In this document: piece by piece, positions 15,036 to 22,353 of the stretch
Position numbering within the stretch: position 1 is the first letter of the stretch
Layout of the letters: each line of letters starts with the position of its first letter
NCBI GenBank assembly: GCA_003151665.1
Contig: PLYD01000249.1
Location: 7,192 to 39,086, forward strand
Direction: 5' to 3'
DNA: 31,895 nt
DNA from: Candidatus Dormiibacterota bacterium
GTDB lineage: Bacteria; Chloroflexota; Dormibacteria; Dormibacterales; Dormibacteraceae
Notes under the pieces: model-generated
Told to the model about the DNA's origin: nothing
Database searches by the model: none
The model's input: only the letters and a program-made list of their open reading frames with translations
Translations under genes and position numbers: made by a program

Positions 15036-15977
15036 CTAAGCCTGTGTAGACCCCGAGTGCATCATGCCTGCACCGCCGGTGACGGTTCGCCGAAGACACA
15101 CGCACACCCACATCCTGTACGGCCTCCAACTTTCAGCGAGCTCTTCGAGCTTGTCCAGGTCAGGCTCCGTTGCGAGGCCATATGCCTCACGAATTGCACC
15201 CGCGAGTCGTGGCTCGTTCGTCGGGAGCTCGTCCACGGCGCTCAGGGCCCGGAGCCGGACGAGCTGAGATCCGAACTCTCCAATCCCCTTCAGCTGTTGC
15301 AAACGGTTCAGCGCCTCCTCGCGCGACAACGCGCGAAGCATATCGGCGTCCAGCGCCCCGGCCAAAGCTGAACCCGCAAGCAAGTTGAGGTATTCGACCT
15401 TGCGGCCGAACAACCCCTTGAAGGCTTTTAGCTCAATCAACCGAGAAGGTTCCGGGAACACCCAGAGGCGGTGGCCGTGGACATCGACTTCGTGCCCCAG
15501 CTCCCGACTCATCCTGTTCTTGACGTCCTGGCCCTGGCGCATCGAGATTCGCGTCGAGATGAGGGACCACGCTGCCGCTTCATAAGCGTTCGACCAGTTC
15601 ACGGGCCGAAACCCGGGAAACATCTGCTGCAGCCTGGCGATCACTCGATCGCGCTTCCCCACCGCCGGCCAATCGCGGCCGTCGACGTCGAGGCTGAGGA
15701 TGCGAGCGACCTGATGCTTTACGCGATCGACATCGGCATCACCGTAGACAGTTCCTAGAACTCGCGCCGGCTCGGGCTGGGTGAGACAGACTCCAGCCGC
15801 CTTCCATCCCTCATCAGTCAAGAACGCAAGGTGCAGGTGGCCGTTGGTCGAGCTTCCGTCAGACGGCGCCTCATGCCACGCGCCGATGAACCTGGCGCTC
15901 TCTTCAAGTGAGTAGGCGCCGAGCGGCTCGAGCTCGAAGGAAGGGGCAGCGTTTCCGCCGCCCTTTGAGGCGCTCAG
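15036..15977 (-). CDS. AlkA-type DNA-3-methyladenine glycosylase (HhH-GPD), no canonical start codon
   Basis: An AlkA-like protein: an N-terminal AlkA domain (FELEPLGAYSLEESARFIGA, HLHLAFLTDEGWKAAGVCLT), helices with FRPVNWSNAYEAAAWSLI, and the helix-hairpin-helix LQQLKGIGEFGSQLVRLRAL. It should remove alkylated bases in base-excision repair. The usual catalytic aspartate after the HhH appears to be Glu in LPTNEPRLAG, by eye only. The protein clearly begins upstream of the first ordinary start (TTG 15821), because family-like sequence continues for about 50 codons before it. The frame contains no ATG, GTG or TTG back to the TAG of the cold-shock gene at 15980-15978. The first codon after that TAG is CTG 15977, so CTG initiation, stop readthrough or a lost start are the options. 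Confidence 0.75.
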   Translation of the reverse strand: MSASKGGGNAAPSFELEPLGAYSLEESARFIGAWHEAPSDGSSTNGHLHLAFLTDEGWKAAGVCLTQPEPARVLGTVYGDADVDRVKHQVARILSLDVDGRDWPAVGKRDRVIARLQQMFPGFRPVNWSNAYEAAAWSLISTRISMRQGQDVKNRMSRELGHEVDVHGHRLWVFPEPSRLIELKAFKGLFGRKVEYLNLLAGSALAGALDADMLRALSREEALNRLQQLKGIGEFGSQLVRLRALSAVDELPTNEPRLAGAIREAYGLATEPDLDKLEELAESWRPYRMWVCVCLRRTVTGGAGMMHSGSTQA

Positions 15978-16181
15978 CTAAGCGAGCTTGATCCGGTTTG
16001 CCCGCGGACCCTTCTGGCTGGGCTCGATCTCGAAGTTGACGCGCTCCCCGCCGGCGAGCGAATCGAAGTTAACGCTCGAGTCGAGTCCTGTGCGGTGGAA
16101 GAAATACTCCCGCCCATCCTCCGCCGCGATGAACCCGAACCCGCGGTCGGAAACCAGCTTCTTGATGGCGCCAGTCGGCAT
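15978..16181 (-). CDS. Cold-shock protein (CspA family)
   Basis: A 67-aa single cold-shock domain. It has RNP1 as RGFGFI, RNP2-like YFFHRTGL, the opening GAIKKLVSDRGFGFI and the closing RVNFEIEPSQKGPRANRIKL. It binds single-stranded RNA/DNA as an RNA chaperone. GAGGAG (16193-16188) lies six nucleotides before ATG 16181. The first position of the fold usually has GTVKWFN; here it is GAIKKLV, a variant seen in divergent members. The leader is long and structured (see the hairpin at 16192-16237), as is usual for cold-shock genes. The AlkA-like gene follows in the same frame straight after the TAG stop. Confidence 0.92.
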   Translation of the reverse strand: MPTGAIKKLVSDRGFGFIAAEDGREYFFHRTGLDSSVNFDSLAGGERVNFEIEPSQKGPRANRIKLA

Positions 16182-16191
16182 CTCCTGCTCC

Positions 16192-16237
16192 TCTTCTCGA
16201 AATTAATGTCACGAACGCACCGGTCCTTTCGAGAAGA
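16192..16237 (-). promoter_or_regulatory. 5'-UTR hairpin abutting the ribosome-binding site of the cold-shock gene
   Basis: An 11-bp perfect inverted repeat: on the minus strand TTCTTCTCGAAA-type arm at 16237-16227 pairs with 16202-16192, with a 24-nt loop. The downstream arm shares its last two bases with the GAGGAG Shine-Dalgarno sequence (16193-16188). Such a stem could control ribosome access with temperature, or stabilise the message. Upstream to 16318 there is no gene; an AT-rich stretch (16260-16318) probably holds the promoter. Confidence 0.5.
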
Positions 16238-16318
16238 ACGACGACCGCGGCGAACATCGCCCCAGACCAGGCGACTTTTTCACATTACCACCGAGATTTC
16301 ACAGTTTCATCCCCCATT

Positions 16319-17260
16319 TCAAAGGGCCAGCAGGACCACCCCAACCAGGGTCGCGGTTGCCCCCAGAAGCTTCAGCACAGCACCCCTGCGCTCACGCAAT
16401 TTCCATATGCCCCATACAGCCACCGCCACGATCGCCGTCTCTCTGACCGGCGCGACCACAGAGAGCGGAGCGATGCTGAGTGCCGCGAGCACCAGAAGGT
16501 ATCCGCCCCACATGAAGATCCCGATCACGGTCGCCTGCGGCCAGCGCACAGGAGGGGCCTCGGGACGGTCGGATTTCGCATCAGAGGAGCGCGAGCCACG
16601 AGGGGGGTGCGCCGGGATCTGGCTCCGCCAGGCCCTGCGCCCCCAGGGGGGACGTCCCCCCTCAGATTGAAGCCTCGGGCCGACAACCCCCGCGATCAGC
16701 AAACCGATGGCCAGCAGCACGATGAGAAGCCAGCCGTAGAGCCAGGGCGTTGACAGCCGCACGCCTACCCGATCGACTGCACTGTATGCAGCGATCGACA
16801 CGCCAGTTAGCAGCGCCGGTACCGTGGCGCGGCCGCTGGTCTGCGGCAGAGTGATAGCCAGGATGCCGAGCAGGAGAAGCGCGACCCCTGCCAACTGGGG
16901 CGGCGTCAATTTCTCGCCCAGGATTCCGAGGCCCGCGGCCACCGCAAGAAGAGGAGCCGAGCCGCGTGCGATCGGGTAGACCACTGAAAGCTCCCCTCGC
17001 CTATACGCGGCCGACAGTAGAAATAAGTAGGCGAGTTCGAGCAGGGCGGAGACGGCCGCCAAGCCCGCAGCCGCCGGCGGCATCGACGGCCGGCCGGCGA
17101 AGAGCCAGGCCACAAAAGTGATCGGCGTGATCACCAGCGCCGCGACGATGGTAGCTCGACGAAACGTGCGCATCGGATCGCCGCTCACCTTGACGAGCAC
17201 GTTCCAGGTCCCGTGGATCGCCGCCGCAGCCAATGCCAGGCCGATCGCGAGCGCCGTCAT
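16319..17260 (-). CDS. EamA/DMT-superfamily transporter with an in-frame palindromic insert
   Basis: A drug/metabolite-transporter protein of about ten transmembrane segments in two EamA repeats. The first has IHGTWNVLVKVSGDPM, ELAYLFLLSAAYRRGELSVV, YPIARGSAPLLAVAAGLGIL and LAGVALLLLGILAI. The second has SIAAYSAVDRVGV, IGIFMWGGYLLVLAAL and LSVVAPVRETAIVAVAVWGI. Substrate unknown; the family exports metabolites or amino acids. Start ATG 17260 gives TALAIGLALAAAAIHGT; TTG 17269 is possible. Between the sixth and seventh segments (about residues 196-238) is a hydrophilic Arg/Pro/Ser-rich stretch (GGRPPWGRRAWRSQIP, HPPRGSRSSDAKSDRP) that does not resemble the family. It coincides with a GC-rich palindromic DNA element, so it is probably inserted DNA kept in frame. 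Confidence 0.85.
   Translation of the reverse strand: MTALAIGLALAAAAIHGTWNVLVKVSGDPMRTFRRATIVAALVITPITFVAWLFAGRPSMPPAAAGLAAVSALLELAYLFLLSAAYRRGELSVVYPIARGSAPLLAVAAGLGILGEKLTPPQLAGVALLLLGILAITLPQTSGRATVPALLTGVSIAAYSAVDRVGVRLSTPWLYGWLLIVLLAIGLLIAGVVGPRLQSEGGRPPWGRRAWRSQIPAHPPRGSRSSDAKSDRPEAPPVRWPQATVIGIFMWGGYLLVLAALSIAPLSVVAPVRETAIVAVAVWGIWKLRERRGAVLKLLGATATLVGVVLLAL
16557..16679. repeat. GC-rich palindromic insert inside the EamA gene
   Basis: This stretch contains the 16-bp perfect palindrome GGGGGGACGTCCCCCC (16646-16661) and other G/C-run inverted repeats. It is bounded by the direct repeat GCCTCGGG (16557-16564 and 16672-16679). It encodes the low-complexity loop of the transporter. The direct repeats are 115 bp apart, which is not a multiple of three, so they may be chance and not a true target duplication. 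Confidence 0.5.
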
Positions 17261-17279
17261 CCGCGGCAATGTAAACGTC

Positions 17280-17308
17280 TGAGAAGGAACTCGGATGGTT
17301 CCCTCTCA
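17280..17308. repeat. Hairpin sharing the 13-mer GGTTCCCTCTCAT with the coxG downstream region
   Basis: TGAGAAGGAAC (17280-17290), 7-nt loop, GTTCCCTCTCA (17298-17308): an 11-bp stem with one mismatch, just upstream of the EamA start. GGTTCCCTCTCAT (17297-17309) is identical to 10607-10619. Confidence 0.45.
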
Positions 17309-17419
17309 TCGAGCGTGCCGCTATCGCCGCAGGCTCTGCTCTCTTTCCGGTTATTGGAACGGCCTTAATCAAGAAGATTTACTCCGCGCGACGCTTGGGA
17401 GCGACGAGCACAAAGTCGT

Positions 17420-17445
17420 GGCCGGGAGCCCCGGCCAACCCTGCC
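17420..17445 (-). repeat. Dispersed intergenic repeat, copy 3, with hairpin
   Basis: A perfect hairpin GGCCGGG-AGC-CCCGGCC (17420-17436) adjoins the core GGCAGGGTTGGC on the minus strand (17445-17434). It lies about 45 nt before the WS/DGAT start. The region 17310-17491 otherwise shows no gene. Confidence 0.5.
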
Positions 17446-17491
17446 ACGCCAGCAATCGGGGCGCGTGCGAGAATCCGCGCTTGGGGGATTC

Positions 17492-19072
17492 ATGAGCGAC
17501 ACCCACTCCGAGCCGCTGACTGGGCTCGACTCCTGGTTCCTGTACGGCGAGCGCCACGAGGCGCCCTTGCACATTGGCGCCACCTACATCTTCGAAGGCA
17601 CGCCACGGTTCAAAGGTGGCAGGGGTGCCCTGGGCCTGGCGCAAACCATCGAGGAACGCCTCCACCTCGTGCCGCGCTATCGCCAGAAGGTGATGTGGCT
17701 GCCGGGCAATCTCGGCCATCCGGTCTGGGTCGATGACCCGGATTTCGATCTTTCATACCACGTCCGTCGCGCTGCACTTCCAAGCCCGGGCGACGATGCC
17801 GCCCTGCGCGACTACACGGCGCGCGTCTTCGCGCGGCCCCTGGATCTAAGCAAGCCCTTATGGGAGATGACAGTTGTCGAAGGGCTGAGCGGCGGTCGCG
17901 TTGCGGTCGTGAACAAGGTCCACCACGCCATGGTCGACGGTATCTCGACAGTCGACCTCGCAACGTTGTTGCTTGACCCGCAACCGGAGCCGGCGAAATA
18001 TCCCAAGCCCCGAAAGTGGAAGGCCCGCCCGGCGCCGACACAAGGAGACCTTGTTCGACGCATCGCTACTGACCTATCGCCTATCGATGCCCTGAAGAAG
18101 CTGGCGCAGCTCCGGCCGCAAGAGTTGGTCGAGACGATATTGCGATCCCCATGGTCCGGCGGCTTGCAACTGGTCCTCGCCTGGCTCCGTCCAGGCAGCC
18201 CCATGTTCTTCAACGACAAAATCGGGCCGCACCGCCGAGTCCACGCGGTCAAGGTGCCACTGCAGGATCTCAAAGACGTCAAATCTGCGTTCGGGGGCAC
18301 CGTGAACGACGTTGTCCTCGCTGTTATCGGCGAAGCGGTCGGCCGCTGGCTCGACGAGCGTGGTGATGCAGTGCCCGATGTGCTGCGAGTGTTCGCTCCG
18401 GTGAGCGTCCGCGACGACTCACACCGCTACAAGCTAGGCAATCTAGTCAGCGGGATGGTGGTGGAGGTGCCACTGGCGCCGATGACCCCTCAGAAACGGT
18501 TGAGCCTGGTCACGGCGGCGACCGGTGACCTGAAGCGGTCGCGACAAGCAGTGGCGGCGCACACGTTGAGCAACCTCGCCAACTTCGCACCCGCCACGAT
18601 CCAGGCTTTGGCAGGGCGGGTGGTGACCTCACAGGCTCAGTGGTCGCGACAGGCGGTGATCAACCTGGTCGCCACCAACATCCCGGGCCCGCAGTTTCCT
18701 TTCTATACAGGTGGCGCAGAGCTTCTCGACGTGTGGCCGCTGGTCGCCATCTACCACTCACTGGGTCTCAATGTGGCAATCGTCTCTTACAACGGGAGCA
18801 TCCACTTCGGCCTGCTCGCCGACCGCGACCTGGTGTCGGATCTCGACGAGTTCGGGCGGCACCTGGCTGAGGCGGTCGCCGATTTCAAGCGGGCGACCGT
18901 CCCTACCAAACGACGCGGTCGGTCAGCTCGCGGAGCGTCGAGGCCGCGCAAGAAGGCGGCCAAGAAGCCTGTACACCTCAGGGTTGACGACCAGCCCGTT
19001 GTGGCTGCCCCAAACGGAGATGGCAGGAATGTCAGGCCGGATGCAACTGCGAAAGTTCACGACGTCGTCTGA
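17492..19072 (+). CDS. Wax ester synthase/acyl-CoA:diacylglycerol acyltransferase (WS/DGAT)
   Basis: A 526-aa member of the bacterial WS/DGAT family, which esterifies acyl-CoA to diacylglycerol or fatty alcohols to make storage lipid at the membrane. The active-site motif HHxxxDG is present as HHAMVDG (144-150). Other family landmarks are the opening PLTGLDSWFLYGE, GGTVNDVVLAVIGEAVGRWL, the LGNLVSGMVVEVPL region, and the C-terminal NLVATNIPGPQFPFYTGGAE. ATG 17492 has GGGGGA a few nucleotides upstream. The last ~50 residues are a Lys/Arg-rich tail (KRRGRSARGASRPRKKAAKK) lying antisense to the conserved end of the convergent hydrolase, so the two coding regions overlap by 150 nt. The tail is probably not structurally conserved. 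Confidence 0.92.
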   Translation: MSDTHSEPLTGLDSWFLYGERHEAPLHIGATYIFEGTPRFKGGRGALGLAQTIEERLHLVPRYRQKVMWLPGNLGHPVWVDDPDFDLSYHVRRAALPSPGDDAALRDYTARVFARPLDLSKPLWEMTVVEGLSGGRVAVVNKVHHAMVDGISTVDLATLLLDPQPEPAKYPKPRKWKARPAPTQGDLVRRIATDLSPIDALKKLAQLRPQELVETILRSPWSGGLQLVLAWLRPGSPMFFNDKIGPHRRVHAVKVPLQDLKDVKSAFGGTVNDVVLAVIGEAVGRWLDERGDAVPDVLRVFAPVSVRDDSHRYKLGNLVSGMVVEVPLAPMTPQKRLSLVTAATGDLKRSRQAVAAHTLSNLANFAPATIQALAGRVVTSQAQWSRQAVINLVATNIPGPQFPFYTGGAELLDVWPLVAIYHSLGLNVAIVSYNGSIHFGLLADRDLVSDLDEFGRHLAEAVADFKRATVPTKRRGRSARGASRPRKKAAKKPVHLRVDDQPVVAAPNGDGRNVRPDATAKVHDVV

Positions 19073-19615
19073 ACGCGTATAGATCGAAGTCGTCGGTACC
19101 GCCGGCGCCAGCCTGAGGTCGTGCGCGAAACGTCCCTCCGCACGGAGGCGCCGGCCGAACCCGAGCTCGTTGGCCGTCGTCACCACGCCGACGGCGGCGC
19201 GGGTCATGAGGGCGAGGTCGGTGACGTCGGCGAGCGGGGATCCAAGCGTGATCACCTGCTCCACATCCTTGGGCCGGCGCTGCGAAAGCACCTTGGCCAA
19301 GAGTCCGCCCCGGCTGTGACCGATCAGGGTGATCGGAGCGTCGTCGTCTTTCAGGATCTCCGCCAGGCGGTGACGCAGCCCAGCCAGCATGTGCTCTGAG
19401 TGGAACGCGTTGACGTAGATCCCCGAAAGGTACGACCGGTAACCGATCCGTTCGAGCCAGCCGTGAAGCAGGCGCAGCGACCAGTCGCCCGATAGGAATC
19501 CAGGCACGAGCAAAACCGAGCGCCCGTCGCCTGCAGGTACGCCGCGGCCGCGGAAGACAGGGTCCTTCCACAGGGCGTTCAGCTCGCGAAGACCAAACGG
19601 ATTCCAAAGCCTCAC
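18923..19615 (-). CDS. Alpha/beta hydrolase (lipase/esterase-like), paralogue of the gene at 23271
   Basis: A 230-aa alpha/beta-fold protein. It has the oxyanion-region motif LLVPGFLSGDWSLR, the nucleophile elbow GHSRGG (Ser101), a likely acid in YTRSDDVVNFRSCIRPD, and the catalytic histidine in SVWGSHNGLVVNPEVYRLLG. It closely resembles the protein at 23271-24068, segment for segment, including GHSRGG(L/V)LAKVLS, EQVITLGSPL and VPTTS(I/L)Y(T/S)R. That resemblance confirms the C-terminus and hence the overlap with the WS/DGAT gene. No signal peptide is seen. A role in acylglycerol turnover next to WS/DGAT is plausible but inferred. Confidence 0.85.
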   Translation of the reverse strand: MRLWNPFGLRELNALWKDPVFRGRGVPAGDGRSVLLVPGFLSGDWSLRLLHGWLERIGYRSYLSGIYVNAFHSEHMLAGLRHRLAEILKDDDAPITLIGHSRGGLLAKVLSQRRPKDVEQVITLGSPLADVTDLALMTRAAVGVVTTANELGFGRRLRAEGRFAHDLRLAPAVPTTSIYTRSDDVVNFRSCIRPDIPAISVWGSHNGLVVNPEVYRLLGRLLARPRRSAS

Positions 19616-19722
19616 GGCTACCGATGGTAGGTTGTGGGCCCGGAGGCCGATCGCACAGGCTCTCGCTTCAGCGGCGGTTAAGGGCGGCTGGTGGGCAGCC
19701 CGCGGTGCCCCACACTGGATTC

Positions 19723-21714
19723 ATGACTCCCCAGCAGGTGCTGCGCGATGTCTTCCACCTGGAGGCGTTCAGGCCCGGTCAGGCCGAGGTGGTAGATGCA
19801 CAGATGCGCGGTCGCGACGTGCTCGCGGTCGCGCCCACGGGCTCGGGCAAGAGTCTCAGCTACTGGGTGCCGGCAATTCTCAGCGACGGCCTGACTGTCG
19901 TCGTGTCGCCGCTGATCGCGCTCATGAAAGACCAGGTCGATCGGCTCGTGTCCCACGGGGTGCGGGCTGCGTTCATCAACTCGACGCTGGACTCCACCGA
20001 GCAGCGCAGGCGGCTCGAGGCCGCTGCGCGCGGCGAGTATCAGCTGATCTACGTCGCTCCTGAACGATTCAGCCGGCCAGGATTCACCGATCGTTTAGCG
20101 ACGATGGCAGTGACACGATTCATCGTCGACGAGGCGCACTGTATCTCTACCTGGGGCCACGACTTCCGGCCTGACTACCGGCTCATCGGCGGAGCGCTCG
20201 CGGCGTGCGGCCGCCCGCCGATCGGGGCATTCACGGCTACAGCCACCCCGGAGGTTCGCGACGATATCGTGTCCAACCTCGGGCTGCGCGAGCCACTGGT
20301 TGTAGTCAGCGGATTCAACCGTCCCAACCTGCGACTGGAGGCGCTCGAGGCACGCGGGGCCCGCGATCGCCTGGAGCAGCTTCGCCGCCGTCTCAATCCG
20401 GGCGATGGCCGGGCGCTGGTCTACACAGGGACCGTCAAAGGAGCCGAGACCATCGCCGCCGCCATCAGCCGCTGGGGTTTTCCGGCCGCGCCATATCACG
20501 GCCGCTTGCCTGACCTGAACCGGCGCCGCATCCAGGACGGGTTTGCTTCGAAGGAGCTTCGCGTCGTTGTCGCTACCAGCGCCTTTGGCATGGGCGTGGA
20601 CTTTCCGGACATCCGCCAGGTGATCCACGTTGGATATCCGGGCAGCGTCGAGGCGTACTACCAGGAGGCTGGTCGCGCCGGTCGGGACGGCAAGCCGGCC
20701 CTATGCGTGCTGATCCATTCGGGCAAGGACCGCGACCTGCAGGTCTACTTCATCGAATCCGCGATTCCTGAGCTGCGCGAGGTGATGAGCGTCCACACCG
20801 CTTACTCGCGGCTGGGCGTGTGGAACTCGGATCCCGAAGATTTGAAGCCGTTGATGCCCGACCCTGCCTGGCAATCGCTGGACGCCTCGAAGCGTTTGCT
20901 GCTCAAGGCCGGCGCCCTTCGCGATGACGGGAGCGTCGGGCCATTTGACCCATCGCAGGTCGACTTCAAGCAGCTCTCGGCGCTCAAGGCGCACTCATAC
21001 AAGAAGCTCTCTCAGATGATCGAGTACGCGCAGCTCCGGACCTGCCGGCACGCCTTCATCACTGACTACTTCGGCGAGCCGTCGGCCCAGCGCTCCTGTC
21101 ACTCGTGCGATAGCTGTGAGCGTGGCGAGGTCGTGGGCCCACAAGGCGCTCCCGTCGACGAGTCGGTCATTCGTGCAGCCCTGGCTGGAGCGACTCGATT
21201 TGCGGGACGGATCGGAATGGTCAACCTCGCGGCCATCCTCGCGGGCAAGGAGAACCGGTTCAGCCGTGATCAGCCGTGGGTTGTCCAGGTGCCGGCGTAC
21301 GGTTCGCTTTCCGCATGGAGCCAGGCGAGGTTGCGCAAGCTCCTCGATGAGCTCGTGGTGGCGGGTTGCCTGGCCCAGAGCCAGGGCCACTACCCCATGG
21401 TCGAGCTGACCGATCGTGGCCGCGCGGTGCTCGGCGGATCGCAGTCGATCGAAATCGCGATCCCGCCGGACCCTGTCGCCATGGCGGGTGCCGACCCCGA
21501 TCCCGCCCTGTATAAGCGGCTACGAGAGTGGCGATCGGCGGTCGCCCGAACCCAGGGGATTGCGGCCTTCATGGTTTTCCACGACAAGACCCTCAGCGAG
21601 CTCGCGTCTCGCCGACCGGCGGACCTCTCGCAGCTCGAGGCGATCCCTGGCATCGGACCGTCAAAGCTCGATCGGTACGGCCCGGCGCTCTTGCAGATCC
21701 TGGCCGCGAATTAA
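19723..21714 (+). CDS. recQ: ATP-dependent DNA helicase RecQ
   Basis: A 663-aa SF2 helicase, 3'-5', acting in recombination and replication-fork repair. Walker A is APTGSGKS (37-44), and the DEAH box lies in FIVDEAHCISTWGHDFRPDY (about 133-152). Motif III is GAFTATATP and motif VI is YYQEAGRAGRDG. The zinc-binding region carries C in TCRHAFITDYFGE and CHSCDSC, then a winged-helix (RQC-like) segment. A C-terminal HRDC domain (KRLREWRSAVARTQGIAAFM to IPGIGPSKLDRYG) completes the standard bacterial architecture. The frame is open from 19624, but homology begins at ATG 19723 (TPQQVLRDVFHLEAFRPGQ). Confidence 0.95.
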   Translation: MTPQQVLRDVFHLEAFRPGQAEVVDAQMRGRDVLAVAPTGSGKSLSYWVPAILSDGLTVVVSPLIALMKDQVDRLVSHGVRAAFINSTLDSTEQRRRLEAAARGEYQLIYVAPERFSRPGFTDRLATMAVTRFIVDEAHCISTWGHDFRPDYRLIGGALAACGRPPIGAFTATATPEVRDDIVSNLGLREPLVVVSGFNRPNLRLEALEARGARDRLEQLRRRLNPGDGRALVYTGTVKGAETIAAAISRWGFPAAPYHGRLPDLNRRRIQDGFASKELRVVVATSAFGMGVDFPDIRQVIHVGYPGSVEAYYQEAGRAGRDGKPALCVLIHSGKDRDLQVYFIESAIPELREVMSVHTAYSRLGVWNSDPEDLKPLMPDPAWQSLDASKRLLLKAGALRDDGSVGPFDPSQVDFKQLSALKAHSYKKLSQMIEYAQLRTCRHAFITDYFGEPSAQRSCHSCDSCERGEVVGPQGAPVDESVIRAALAGATRFAGRIGMVNLAAILAGKENRFSRDQPWVVQVPAYGSLSAWSQARLRKLLDELVVAGCLAQSQGHYPMVELTDRGRAVLGGSQSIEIAIPPDPVAMAGADPDPALYKRLREWRSAVARTQGIAAFMVFHDKTLSELASRRPADLSQLEAIPGIGPSKLDRYGPALLQILAAN

Positions 21715-21743
21715 CTGAACTTACTGTTTGTTAAGCTAATTGG
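21711..21743 (+). promoter_or_regulatory. AT-rich promoter/operator candidate before the TetR-type gene
   Basis: An AT-rich 33-nt stretch starting inside the recQ stop region. TTAAC (21711-21715) and GTTAA (21730-21734) form an inverted repeat with 14 nt between, and TAAGCT/GCTAAT lies at -10-like distance from ATG 21744. This would suit a leaderless, autoregulated tetR transcript, but the boxes are weak. Confidence 0.35.
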
Positions 21744-22325
21744 ATGCCGCGAAGCTACCAACTCGGGCGCCGACAAGGCACGGTCGACCGCACGCGGCTC
21801 GCGATCCTGGCGGCAGCCCGCGAGCTCGTGGCGTCAGGAGGGGCGAGCCTCAGCCCCGGCGCCGTGGCTAAACGGGCCGGAGTTTCGCGAATCACCGTCT
21901 ACAACCAGTTCGGCTCCAAGGGCGGCCTTCTGCGCGAGCTGGCCGCCGAGGCGCACAGCCGGCCGGCCGGCGAGGCGGCTGCAGCATCCGACCCCAGGGA
22001 TGACCTGCGCAAGCGGGTCACCGACTCGTGCTCGTTGTGGGCGTCGGCGCCTGCCCTCTTCCGCCGCCTTCCAGTGGTGGGCGACTTCGAGGTCGAGAGC
22101 CCGCATGACGACAGGGCCCTGGCGGAGCGGCTTGCCGCCGCCGACCTCCTGCGTCCGGGCTGCTCGCTGAAAGAGGCTGAGGACGTCATCGGAGCGATCA
22201 CCTCGTTCACGGTCTTCGACCGGCTGCATAAGGACGGCCGGCGATCCCAGACCGCAGTAGTGGAAATCCTCATGCGTTTCGCATCGATAATCCTCGAAAG
22301 GAACCCGGCGCCGCAGAGCAGGTAG
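21744..22325 (+). CDS. TetR/AcrR-family transcriptional regulator
   Basis: A 193-aa one-component repressor-type protein. The N-terminal helix-turn-helix reads RLAILAAARELVASGGASLS, GAVAKRAGVSRITVYNQFGS and KGGLLRELAAEA (about 18-75), the classic TetR pattern. The C-terminal ligand domain (about 80-193) is divergent, as usual, so the effector is unknown. The start is ATG 21744 in an AT-rich context with no Shine-Dalgarno sequence. Two alpha/beta hydrolases follow in the same direction at gaps of 28 and 23 nt, so it probably regulates them and itself. Confidence 0.9.
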   Translation: MPRSYQLGRRQGTVDRTRLAILAAARELVASGGASLSPGAVAKRAGVSRITVYNQFGSKGGLLRELAAEAHSRPAGEAAAASDPRDDLRKRVTDSCSLWASAPALFRRLPVVGDFEVESPHDDRALAERLAAADLLRPGCSLKEAEDVIGAITSFTVFDRLHKDGRRSQTAVVEILMRFASIILERNPAPQSR

Positions 22326-22353
22326 CTGCTTCCCAAGGCGTACCATTGACGCA

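Noticed and set aside
14965..15039. A 24-codon rightward frame between the small membrane protein and the AlkA-like gene
   Set aside because: It has no ribosome-binding site or promoter, and it runs across a dispersed repeat core.
16557..16679. GCCTCGGG direct repeats as a proven target-site duplication
   Set aside because: The copies are 115 bp apart, so a simple insertion of that unit would shift the frame, yet both halves of the transporter are in one frame; the repeat may be chance.
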